Assembly: GCA_947496185.1 (NCBI GenBank) | Contig: CANMCD010000017.1 | Coordinates: 1-64,000 of the forward strand | DNA length: 64,000 bases | From: an uncultured Tenacibaculum sp. | GTDB taxonomy: Bacteria; Bacteroidota; Bacteroidia; Flavobacteriales; Flavobacteriaceae | Reading direction: 5' to 3' | Shown: positions 1-6,991 of the stretch, piece by piece | Numbering within the stretch: the first letter of the stretch is position 1 | Layout: every line of letters begins with the position of its first letter | Position numbers and translations under genes: made by a program | Notes under the pieces: generated by a model | What the model was told of the DNA's origin: nothing | Database searches by the model: none | Seen by the model: the letters and a program-made list of their open reading frames with translations, nothing else

Positions 1-1
1 G

Positions 2-67
2 TATGTTCTAGAACAACAAGAAAAAATAGAAGAACTAAACAATAAAGTACTAAACCTAAAAAAATAA
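2..67 (+). CDS. 3' end of a coiled-coil protein (5' partial)
   Basis: Only the last 21 codons before a TAA stop at 65-67 are in the window. They encode a Glu/Lys/Leu/Asn-rich stretch (LEQQEKIEELNNKVLNLKK) typical of the short C-terminal coiled coil of Bacteroidota fibre-like proteins with GNVGIGT repeats. The gene at 25326-26380 ends in a similar coiled coil, which suggests but does not prove the same family. The stop is only 6 bases from the start of the toxin gene, so the two may share a transcript. Function unknown. Confidence 0.6.
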   Translation, partial: YVLEQQEKIEELNNKVLNLKK

Positions 68-73
68 CTTGCT

Positions 74-1516
74 TTGAAATATAAAATTATTTTACTAATA
101 AGCATTTTCAGTTGTTTATGCTCTTACGGACAAACAAATTTTTATACTGATGATTTAGTTTTTAGAGGGGATCATAGATCTCCGAAACAATTAAAAAGAA
201 CCAACGGTTTTAGAGCTCCTGGCCTTAATAGTAATACGCCTAATACATCTCTATTTCATCATATTAGCGTTGTTCCGCATCCACATAGTATTTTTATTTC
301 TACCACCAGAAATTTTAATGTAGCAAATCATTTTATAGCTCCCTTAGATGAAGGTGGTGCATCGAGTTTTCTTCAATATATTTATTGTTTTTCTCCAAAT
401 GGTTTTTTAGATTCTCGTGCTATTTTGGGTGAACACCATCCTCACGAAAGCGAGGAAGAATTTACTGCTGTGGGAACTATACCGTGGACTCAAATAAGAG
501 GATGGTATGAGGTTTATGTAGGAGGAAATGGAGAGATAGAACAGCCTAATTTGATAAGGGATTATATTCCAAATCCAGACTATGATTCATCGTTTGATCA
601 ACCAATGATTATTGATAATGCTTACCAATTTGCAGGTTTTCCTACAGGTCATATAGCAAGAAGAGAAGCACCATGGAGTATTTATTATCCTTGTGAAAGC
701 TATAGACCAAGTAATAATACAGCTTCGTCAAGAAAAAAAAGGTCTATAGAGAACAAATGTATTAATTTTTCAAGTAATGAGTTACTAAGTACATACGTGA
801 AAGGTTTTTATAGAAGAGGAGATCAGAGTCCAAAAAAATATATAAAAACAATTTGTAATAGTTGTAAAAAAGCAGATAGATTAAAAAAAACAATAATTAT
901 TGATAATGCCTCTTCTATCTCACCATTAGATTTTGATGTTAATATACCTTCTGGTCAGTGTCCTTCACAAGAATTACTTTCATTTATAAATGATAAAAAA
1001 ATTGTTTGTCCTGATTTATGGTTTGATGGGGGAGAAAATACAACAAAAGTAACAGGTGATTTTAATAATATAAAAAGAAATACACCTATTTATATTTATG
1101 GATCGTCAAGAAAAATTGAACTTAATAATTTTAAATTCACAACAAGGTCGGGAGATAAATTGTTTTTCTATGCTGTAGATAAGAATTTTTATAAAAAAAG
1201 AAAAAAGAGAGGTCTTCTGTTGAAAGAAAATACCAAACCAGAAGATGGACTAAAAGAAAAAATAGTATTGCATCCAAACCCTATTAAAAAAGGAGAAGAT
1301 TTTTACATAACTTTAAAAGAAAAACAAGAAGGCGATATATCTATATCCATAGTTAGTGTTTATAATAAATTAACTAAAGTGTTAAATTATACGAGTGAAG
1401 ACATAATAAGTGGTAATAGACTTAAAGTTTTAACTAATGGAATAAAAGAAGGTATCTATATAGTTACTATAAAAACGGATAGGTATAGTGAGAGAAAAAA
1501 GTTAGTTATTAATTAG
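74..1516 (+). CDS. Cholera/heat-labile enterotoxin A-like ADP-ribosyltransferase with T9SS type A sorting domain
   Basis: A 480-aa predicted secreted toxin. Residues 1-20 are a signal peptide ending SYGQ. Residues 24-215 follow cholera toxin A1 closely: FRGD (R31, D33) for YRAD (R7, D9); FISTT (S76-T78) for the STS motif; E127 and E129 in SEEEF for catalytic E110 and E112; then IPWTQIRGWYEVYVG and AGFPTGHIARREAPW as in A1. C207 and C229 frame a loop holding RKKR (220-223), where cholera toxin has its C187-C199 nicked loop. Residues 230-370 match nothing I know. A second RKKR (376-379) precedes a T9SS type A sorting domain (HPNP at 400-403, ending KKLVIN). The family transfers ADP-ribose from NAD to host G proteins; the target here is unknown. 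The start is TTG, the only codon that gives a whole signal peptide. No B-subunit gene is visible. Confidence 0.9.
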   Translation: MKYKIILLISIFSCLCSYGQTNFYTDDLVFRGDHRSPKQLKRTNGFRAPGLNSNTPNTSLFHHISVVPHPHSIFISTTRNFNVANHFIAPLDEGGASSFLQYIYCFSPNGFLDSRAILGEHHPHESEEEFTAVGTIPWTQIRGWYEVYVGGNGEIEQPNLIRDYIPNPDYDSSFDQPMIIDNAYQFAGFPTGHIARREAPWSIYYPCESYRPSNNTASSRKKRSIENKCINFSSNELLSTYVKGFYRRGDQSPKKYIKTICNSCKKADRLKKTIIIDNASSISPLDFDVNIPSGQCPSQELLSFINDKKIVCPDLWFDGGENTTKVTGDFNNIKRNTPIYIYGSSRKIELNNFKFTTRSGDKLFFYAVDKNFYKKRKKRGLLLKENTKPEDGLKEKIVLHPNPIKKGEDFYITLKEKQEGDISISIVSVYNKLTKVLNYTSEDIISGNRLKVLTNGIKEGIYIVTIKTDRYSERKKLVIN

Positions 1517-1573
1517 GGGGACTCAAAAATCTAATTATTATAGACTATCCTAAAAAGTGTGTAAGTTATAAAT

Positions 1574-1609
1574 ATAGGGTTTAGATATAAATATCTAAAC
1601 CCTATTTTC
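1574..1609 (+). terminator. Rho-independent terminator after the toxin gene
   Basis: A perfect 15-bp inverted repeat (1574-1588 with 1591-1605) around a 2-base loop, followed by TTTT, 57 bases after the toxin stop codon. Confidence 0.8.
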
Positions 1610-2163
1610 AAATATATCCAAAAATTAATTTTTCGTAAGTTTTATAAAATTCCTGCTCGCATTCGGAGCAGGAATTTACCCCTTGAAATATTTAGCCGTT
1701 TGAAATTTTCGATTCAAACTGGATGCGAAATTATGACAACAAAACTGCTCTTGCAATAAGTATAAACCCTGAATATTAAGTAATGGTTTTTACTTATGTG
1801 ACTACCTAGTACCCATGATAAGGTATAGTAAAATTGGATCAATAGAAATAGGGTATAAAAGTAAGATTACACTGAATATTAGACTATAAGACACCCGCAG
1901 ATAAAGAATTGTAAATTATAATGAATAACCTAAATAATGTAGCTTAAAAATTTATTAGACAGCCCAAGATCATATGTGTTTCTAATTGTTGTAAATCACA
2001 TATTTGATCAGTTAGTTTATGGAGACCAGTTCTGATGGTATCGGTAGAGGGAGGGTTGAAGCAACTATGATGAGTTGAGTAAGTACAAAATTAATCCAAC
2101 ACATCGTAATTAATTAAATTATTTATATGATGAAGATAAGGTGTTCTAAAAAAACAGTAGAAT
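1610..2163. other. Gene-free stretch with hairpins between toxin and IS
   Basis: About 550 bases with no credible ORF on either strand. I see a 12-bp inverted repeat with a 7-base loop (1647-1658 with 1666-1677) and a bulged hairpin (1968-1978 with 1997-2009), followed by a GA-rich purine run near 2045-2060. These could be remains of a structured RNA or mobile element, but I do not recognise the family. No tRNA, CRISPR or integrase trace is visible. Confidence 0.4.
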
Positions 2164-2219
2164 AACGGCTCAACGACAATTAGTGGGGATTTGATATTTT
2201 AGCTATCTAAAAAAAGGAG

Positions 2220-2603
2220 ATGTATTTAGAATTATTAGAAGCTATTTTACCTGAAGGTTTATTATTTTATTTTGATATTGTTTTTTTTGAGGAATTAGGA
2301 GATATTTCAGTCAAGAAGGATTGCTTTCATATTTACTTAGAGGAGAAAAATAATTTACCAAAAGGTTATTCGAGAGATGATTATGAATCCAAAGGTTTCA
2401 TTAGCAATAAACAAATTCAAGATTTTCCTATACGTGGTAAAGCCGTGTATCTTCATATAAAAACTCGACGTTGGCGAGATAAGAAAACAAAAAGGATAGA
2501 GATTAAAAATGATTATTCATTTATAGCAGAGGGTTCAAAATTAACCAATGAGCTTTCAACTTTTTTAAAAGCTACAGGTAGAGACCCGCGAAGATACGAT
2601 TAG
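2220..2603 (+). CDS. ISAon1-type transposase N-terminal region (orfA)
   Basis: 127 aa resembling the separately encoded N-terminal region of ISAon1-family transposases: an acidic LLPEGLLFYFDIV-like opening, then a basic stretch (KTRRWRDKKTKR, around residues 82-93), and an end at FLKATGRDPRRYD just before TAG. This part probably holds the DNA-binding function of the transposase. The ATG at 2220 follows directly after AAAAAAGGAG. The catalytic part continues in the next reading frame, and the residues after the stop continue smoothly as SNIASYY in the +1 frame, so this ORF is probably the first half of one transposase. Confidence 0.8.
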   Translation: MYLELLEAILPEGLLFYFDIVFFEELGDISVKKDCFHIYLEEKNNLPKGYSRDDYESKGFISNKQIQDFPIRGKAVYLHIKTRRWRDKKTKRIEIKNDYSFIAEGSKLTNELSTFLKATGRDPRRYD

Positions 2604-3558
2604 CAATATAGCGAGTTATTACTGTGTTTATCCACGAACATTACAACGACATAACAAGAAAAAAATAAGTGGATTTAGTCATTGGGAACAAAAGCCCCAT
2701 TGTGAAGATTATCTAATTTATCCAGAAAATATAGGGTCGTATTTAAGCCTTGACGAAGTAAGTTTATCTAAAGGGGAACTCTACACATATTTAACCAATA
2801 AAGATGGAAGAGGTAAACAAGGAACTTTAGTGGCTTGTGTCAAAGGAATAAAGAGCGAATCTATTATTAAAGCTATTGAAAGAATCCCTTTAGAACAACG
2901 AAAACAAGTCAAAGAAGTAACTTTAGATATGGCAAATAACATGAATTTGACAGCTAAGATTTGTTTCCCAAATGCTAAAATTGTTACCGATAGATTTCAT
3001 GTGGTAAAATTAGTTACAGAAGCTTTACAACATGTTAGAGTACAATATCGTTGGAAAACGATAGAAGAGGAAAATAAAGCCATTGAAATTGCTAAAAAAG
3101 AAAGTAAAAAGTATAAACCCATAATACTATCTAATGGAGATACTAAAAAGCAACTATTGGCTAGAAGTAGATACATTATAGCTAAAAAACCAAACGATTG
3201 GACACCCAATCAAAAACAAAGAGCCGAATTATTGTTCAATCTTTATCCAAATATTGAACAAGCCTATAAACACACTTTGGAATTTAGAAGTATCTATGAG
3301 GAAAAATGTAAAATAAAAGCAAAAGAGCGATTTGAAAATTGGTTTGAGGATACACAACAACTAAAATTCAAAAATTTCAATACTGCCATGAACAGCATAA
3401 AACATCATTTTAACAATATCTTGAACTTCTTTGATAATAGAAGTACAAATGCAAATGCAGAATCGTTTAATTCAAAAATAAAACTATTTAGAGCTAATTT
3501 AAGGGGGGTAAGAGATGTGCCATTTTTCCTCTTTAGAATGGAAAAATTATTCGCTTAA
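2602..3558 (+). CDS. ISAon1-type transposase catalytic region (orfB, +1 frame)
   Basis: Catalytic half of the transposase with a DDE_Tnp_ISL3-like fold. Key residues are the Asp of LDEVSLSKGE (codon 2752-2754), the Asp of VTDRFHVVKL, and the Glu of NANAESFNSKIK; the C-terminus FRANLRGVRDVPFFLFRM is typical. The first Asp lies upstream of the first usable start (GTG at 2830), and the frame has no ATG, GTG or TTG between its opening at 2569 and that Asp. A functional protein therefore needs a +1 shift from orfA, most simply at its TAG stop. The start given is that inferred junction. Programmed frameshift versus mutation cannot be decided from one copy. Confidence 0.75.
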   Translation, partial: SNIASYYCVYPRTLQRHNKKKISGFSHWEQKPHCEDYLIYPENIGSYLSLDEVSLSKGELYTYLTNKDGRGKQGTLVACVKGIKSESIIKAIERIPLEQRKQVKEVTLDMANNMNLTAKICFPNAKIVTDRFHVVKLVTEALQHVRVQYRWKTIEEENKAIEIAKKESKKYKPIILSNGDTKKQLLARSRYIIAKKPNDWTPNQKQRAELLFNLYPNIEQAYKHTLEFRSIYEEKCKIKAKERFENWFEDTQQLKFKNFNTAMNSIKHHFNNILNFFDNRSTNANAESFNSKIKLFRANLRGVRDVPFFLFRMEKLFA

Positions 3559-3570
3559 TCCCCATAAAAT

Positions 3571-3750
3571 TTAATTGAGCCGTTTAATTTCTTGCATCCC
3601 GTTAATCAATTCAATTACCTTATTTTGTTCTTGACTGATTTCCAAAAAACGTTTATAATCTAAATCTTTACGCCTCTTTAAAAAAAGAATTATCCATAGA
3701 AAATATAAAATGCTACCTGCTATAAAAACGGTAAAAATTAAAAAACTGTG
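3571..3750 (-). pseudogene. Fragment of a small membrane protein, tail overlapping the IS end
   Basis: On the minus strand an open frame encodes one hydrophobic segment (FTVFIAGSILYFLWIILFL) followed by a charged tail (KRRKDLDYKRFLEISQEQ, then NKVIELINGMQEIKRLN). Its stop codon (3571-3573) lies inside the right inverted repeat of the IS, so the last residues are IS-derived and the native C-terminus has probably been lost. I see no convincing start codon before it meets the DUF1493 gene on the other strand. Best read as a truncated gene of unknown function. Confidence 0.5.
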
Positions 3751-4071
3751 CTTGTTGATTTTATCATCAATGAATATTGGGGGAAAAAAGAGAATATGAC
3801 TTTAAAGACTAGGCTTGAAAAAGACCTAGGTATAACAGGTGATGATGGCATTGAGTTTTTAGATAAATTTTTACATCATTTCGATATTGATTATGATAAG
3901 AATAGAAAGTGGCAATTACATTTTGGCCCCGACGGTTTTGGATTGATAGACTTTGTATCTATTTATAATCGGTTCAGAGGGAAAAAAGATACTAGAAAAC
4001 AATACGATTTAACCCTAGAACATCTAACTAAAATTATCGAATTAGGCTATTGGATCGACATGAATGATTAA
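3748..4071 (+). CDS. DUF1493-family small protein
   Basis: 107 aa with the features of DUF1493 proteins, which resemble acyl carrier proteins in fold but lack the phosphopantetheine serine: an N-terminal helix (LVDFIINEYWG), the core LEKDLGITGDDGIEFLDKF, and HFGPDGFGLIDF. The family's role is not established. The only start is GTG at 3748; family members usually have a few more N-terminal residues, so the 5' end may have been clipped in this disturbed region. It sits between the IS and the tRNA cluster with no operon partner. Confidence 0.6.
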   Translation: MLVDFIINEYWGKKENMTLKTRLEKDLGITGDDGIEFLDKFLHHFDIDYDKNRKWQLHFGPDGFGLIDFVSIYNRFRGKKDTRKQYDLTLEHLTKIIELGYWIDMND

Positions 4072-4114
4072 AAGGAATCAATTCTATTTTTTTGCGTAAC
4101 CACAACATTTGGTA

Positions 4115-4264
4115 TTGATCCAATTCTCGGAACACGTATACGGACATAAACGTAATGCAGGTAACCTTTCAAAAATAGAACAGGGTAAAAAAGATATTAG
4201 CTTAAAATCGTTAGATTTTATTTTTAAAAAGACAAACTGCTCTATATCAATCTATGAAGATTAA
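4115..4264 (+). pseudogene. C-terminal fragment of an XRE-type HTH regulator
   Basis: This short frame encodes RNAGNLSKIEQGKKDISL followed by KSLDFIFKKTNCSISIYED. That is the last part of an XRE helix-turn-helix domain (recognition helix with the S-x-I-E-x-G-K pattern). The preceding DNA-binding helices and a proper start are absent, so it is probably the remnant of a deleted regulator. Such regulators commonly belong to mobile or toxin-antitoxin loci, which fits the island setting. Confidence 0.55.
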
Positions 4265-4308
4265 CCATATTTATCAGGAAAATATCGGGAAAGTTTATTT
4301 TGAGACAT

Positions 4309-4338
4309 AAAAAAACCCTTGAAAATCAAGGGTTTTTA
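4309..4338 (-). terminator. Terminator after the tRNA cluster
   Basis: An 11-bp inverted repeat (AAAACCCTTGA paired with TCAAGGGTTTT), with a U-run in the minus-strand transcript, ends the tRNA operon about 12 bases past the tRNA-Arg 3' end. Confidence 0.75.
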
Positions 4339-4349
4339 GATTTAAAAAG

Positions 4350-4423
4350 TGATCGCGACAGGATTCGAACCTGTGACCGTCTGCTTAGAAGGCAGATGCT
4401 CTATCCAGCTGAGCTACGCGACC
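4350..4423 (-). tRNA. tRNA-Arg (anticodon TCT)
   Basis: A 74-base cloverleaf on the minus strand. The acceptor arms GGTCGCG and CGCGATC pair, the anticodon loop reads CTTCTAA, and the T-loop reads GGTTCGAATCC. CCA is not encoded. Its 3' end faces the accessory region at 1-4330, the usual orientation for integrative elements at tRNA genes. Confidence 0.95.
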
Positions 4424-4429
4424 ATTTTG

Positions 4430-4504
4430 TCGGGGTGGCAGGATTCGAACCTGCGACCTCCTGCTCCCAAAGCAGGCGCGATGACCGGGCTACGCTACAC
4501 CCCG
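4430..4504 (-). tRNA. tRNA-Pro (anticodon TGG)
   Basis: A 75-base cloverleaf on the minus strand. Acceptor stem CGGGGTG pairs with CACCCCG, the anticodon loop reads TTTGGGA, and the T-loop reads GGTTCGAATCC. It lies 6 bases from tRNA-Arg, so the tRNAs are probably co-transcribed. Confidence 0.95.
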
Positions 4505-4528
4505 ATTGGGTCATCTACAATTTTTTTG

Positions 4529-4611
4529 CGGAGAGACCGGGATTCGAACCCGGGCATCGAAAAACGATGACAGCTTAGCAGGCTGCTGCATTACCACTCT
4601 GCCACCTCTCC
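4529..4611 (-). tRNA. tRNA-Ser (anticodon GCT)
   Basis: An 83-base tRNA with a long variable arm, as expected for serine. Acceptor stem GGAGAGG pairs with TCTCTCC, and the anticodon loop reads CTGCTAA. It is the first gene of the minus-strand tRNA cluster. Confidence 0.95.
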
Positions 4612-4703
4612 TTAATTCTTTACCGAAGTGTGAATTAAAAATTGCGAGTGCAAATCTATAACTAATTAAACGTTCTAGCAAATTTTTTTTCAAAAAAAAA
4701 TCA

Positions 4704-6767
4704 TCAATCTGGATACTCAACTCGTAAATGGTAGATATTCATTAATTTACCCTTGATAATTTTTTTTATTTTTTCTATCTCTCTAAAGGTAATATCTGAA
4801 TTTATAAACTGATTATCGTTTTTCTGCTGCTCCACTATTCGATCAATCAACGTATCTATTTCTTGTGCTGTTGGCTCTTTTAAGCTTTTAGAAGCCGCTT
4901 CAGCAGCATCACAGATCATCAAAATAGCCGTTTCTTTCGAAAAAGGGATTGGCCCTGGATATTGAAATCTTTTTACATCGATTTCCGTATCTGGATTTTC
5001 CTGCTTCTCTTTCTTATAAAAATAATACACCGTATTTGTTCCGTGATGTGTACGGATAAAATCTATAATTCTATCTGGTAAATTGTAGCTCTTAGCGATT
5101 TCTATTCCTGAAATAACATGATCTAAGATAATTCGAACACTATCGCTTGTCGATAAATCATTATGCGGATTAACCCCTGTTAATTGATTTTCTGTAAAGT
5201 ACATAGGGTTGGCTATCTTACCAATATCATGATACAAAGCACCCGTTCGTACAAGCATCGAATTTGCGCCTATCTCGTTCGCCGCAGCTTCTGCTAAATT
5301 TGCTACTTGCATAGAATGCTGAAACGTACCGGGCGCTTTCTCGTTAAGTTCTCTTAGTAACTTAGAATTTGTATTGGATAATTCAAGTAACGTAACATCC
5401 GAAACCAATCCAAATACCTTTTCATAAACATATATAAAAAATACCGATAGAAAAGACAACAAACCATTGGCCGCAAAAAGCCCAAGATAAAGCCAGTTAA
5501 TCTCATCAACATTCCCTCTTTTAAGAATAGAAAAGGCTAAATAAGTAATCATGTAAATAAAAGTTACTTGACCAATCGATATGAATAAATTTGCCCTTTT
5601 ATACAACTCTGTAATCGTTAATATTGCAGCAATACCAGCAATAATGTGTAAATAAATAAACTCAAAACTATTGGGCACAATAAATCCTAACAACAAAACT
5701 GTCAATACATGTGTAAACAAGCCTAAACGAGCGTCAAAGAAGGCTTTTAACACAATAGGAAGCATACTTAATGGTACAACATACAAATACTTTGGATTCG
5801 TCTTTACAACCAATGTTTGAATTAGAATCATCACAACCATGTTGAAAAAGATAAACGTTACCTTGTTGTTATCGTTAAAAATTTCATTTCTATAGCCCTG
5901 TAAAAACAACAACATCATCAACAAAGCAAGAGAAACGAGTATCGTATACCCAAACACGATCCAATAATAATTTGAGGCTGTCCAAATTGCAGATTCTGAA
6001 TTTAATTGATACGATTTTAGCACATGAAATCGTTCACCTTCGACAATATCACCCTTCAGTATAATTAACTCACCTTTAGACACCTTACCCTTAGTATAAG
6101 ACATATTTTTTAAGGCTTCTTCCAATTCTTTTTGTGTAAATTTTTCATCAAAAGACACATTGGGTCTTACAACGTTTGTAACACTTTCTAGCAAAATTTG
6201 ACGTTGATAATCGTCTACTCCTTGAATGTTTTCGTGAATCGTTTCTAATAAATTATTTGTTTTAATAAACCTAGAAAACAATACTCCTTCGATCGTATTT
6301 CCATTTCTAAGTGCTACCAATTCACTTTCACTACCGTGCCCTTCCTCAATAGTTCCTTCTTCTAGCAACCCTCGTTTGTATATTAAGTTTACAATAGACT
6401 TCCCTTTCTTAGAAAGCTGTTTTATAGCTCTCTTAGTCAATGAATCCGAAACAGATAAACTATTCATTGTTTTTTGAAAAGCCAAAGACACCTCTTTTTT
6501 AACTCCTTCGTTCAGTAAAAAATATTTTTTCGACTCCTTTCGAATCTGTTCTTTATTCTTTTCAATTTCTTCCTCGCTTTTATGAATAGAAAAATCAAAC
6601 GGGGCATAAAGATTGTCATATTGCCAAGGTTTTCCTACGGTAAAATCATACTTAAACTGACCTCGTTTGGGGAATAAATAAACAATAGAAACTACCGTAA
6701 TTAAAAACAACAATACTTTGTAAATTATCGTGTTATTTTTATACAATTTATTGATCAGTTTATTCAT
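4704..6767 (-). CDS. 7TM-HD (PgpH-like) cyclic-di-AMP phosphodiesterase
   Basis: A 687-aa membrane enzyme. There is one N-terminal membrane segment (about 15-33), an extracytoplasmic 7TMR-HDED-type domain (about 35-262), a bundle of seven membrane segments (about 265-450), and a cytoplasmic HD hydrolase domain. The HD motif is ALYHDIGKIANP (H513, D514), with later metal ligands in DHVISG and RTHHGT. This layout is that of PgpH, which hydrolyses cyclic-di-AMP to pApA. The matching cyclase is not in this window. Translation from ATG at 6767 gives a standard positive-inside N-terminus. It is monocistronic; the thiolase promoter region lies divergently upstream. Confidence 0.88.
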   Translation of the reverse strand: MNKLINKLYKNNTIIYKVLLFLITVVSIVYLFPKRGQFKYDFTVGKPWQYDNLYAPFDFSIHKSEEEIEKNKEQIRKESKKYFLLNEGVKKEVSLAFQKTMNSLSVSDSLTKRAIKQLSKKGKSIVNLIYKRGLLEEGTIEEGHGSESELVALRNGNTIEGVLFSRFIKTNNLLETIHENIQGVDDYQRQILLESVTNVVRPNVSFDEKFTQKELEEALKNMSYTKGKVSKGELIILKGDIVEGERFHVLKSYQLNSESAIWTASNYYWIVFGYTILVSLALLMMLLFLQGYRNEIFNDNNKVTFIFFNMVVMILIQTLVVKTNPKYLYVVPLSMLPIVLKAFFDARLGLFTHVLTVLLLGFIVPNSFEFIYLHIIAGIAAILTITELYKRANLFISIGQVTFIYMITYLAFSILKRGNVDEINWLYLGLFAANGLLSFLSVFFIYVYEKVFGLVSDVTLLELSNTNSKLLRELNEKAPGTFQHSMQVANLAEAAANEIGANSMLVRTGALYHDIGKIANPMYFTENQLTGVNPHNDLSTSDSVRIILDHVISGIEIAKSYNLPDRIIDFIRTHHGTNTVYYFYKKEKQENPDTEIDVKRFQYPGPIPFSKETAILMICDAAEAASKSLKEPTAQEIDTLIDRIVEQQKNDNQFINSDITFREIEKIKKIIKGKLMNIYHLRVEYPD

Positions 6768-6808
6768 TTTATTGTTTTTAAATGGTAAAGATAACCTTTC
6801 TCTATAAT

Positions 6809-6839
6809 TTGAGTACTTGAAGTAAATTGGTTATTTTCG
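6809..6839 (+). promoter_or_regulatory. Bacteroidota-type promoter upstream of the thiolase gene
   Basis: TTG (6809-6811), exactly 20 bases, then TATTTTCG (6832-6839), close to the Bacteroidota consensus TTG/TAnnTTTG. The same layout precedes gyrA, the amino acid dehydrogenase gene and the 2,532-aa gene. It implies a leader of roughly 145 bases. Confidence 0.5.
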
Positions 6840-6991
6840 CAAAACATAAAGTAATGCAATTTATCAATTCAAATTACTACAAAAAATAATGATTCTTTCT
6901 GTTAGAAACAAAAGTAAAAACAACAAAGATCATTATTTGAGTTGTTTAGAATAGATAATTGCATCTAAGCAAACTATTTAATCTTTGAATC

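Larger units (their letters stand above)
2164..3584 (+). mobile_element. ISAon1-type insertion sequence (two ORFs, imperfect terminal inverted repeats)
   Basis: The element is about 1.42 kb. Its ends are imperfect 28-bp inverted repeats (2164-2191 and 3557-3584), matching at 22 of 28 positions with the outer ten identical (AACGGCTCAA). Inside are an N-terminal-region ORF (2220-2603) and a DDE catalytic ORF in the +1 frame (2602-3558). The stop of the second ORF overlaps the right repeat. I could not see a clear target-site duplication. All three acidic catalytic residues are kept, so the element may still be mobile if the two frames can be joined. Confidence 0.85.

Noticed and set aside
74-1516. 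Accompanying B-subunit gene for an AB5 toxin
   Set aside because: No ORF of about 100-130 aa with a signal peptide and OB-fold look lies between 1517 and 4350; the region before base 1 is not visible.
2140-3600. Target-site duplication for the IS
   Set aside because: Bases outside 2164 and 3584 do not match over 3-10 bp, so none is claimed; later change or no duplication is possible.
4300-4578. Overlapping ORFs of 70-92 codons on both strands across the tRNA cluster
   Set aside because: They read through three clear tRNA genes and contain the usual spurious tRNA-derived peptides (RIRTCDRL, GFEPATS); not proteins.
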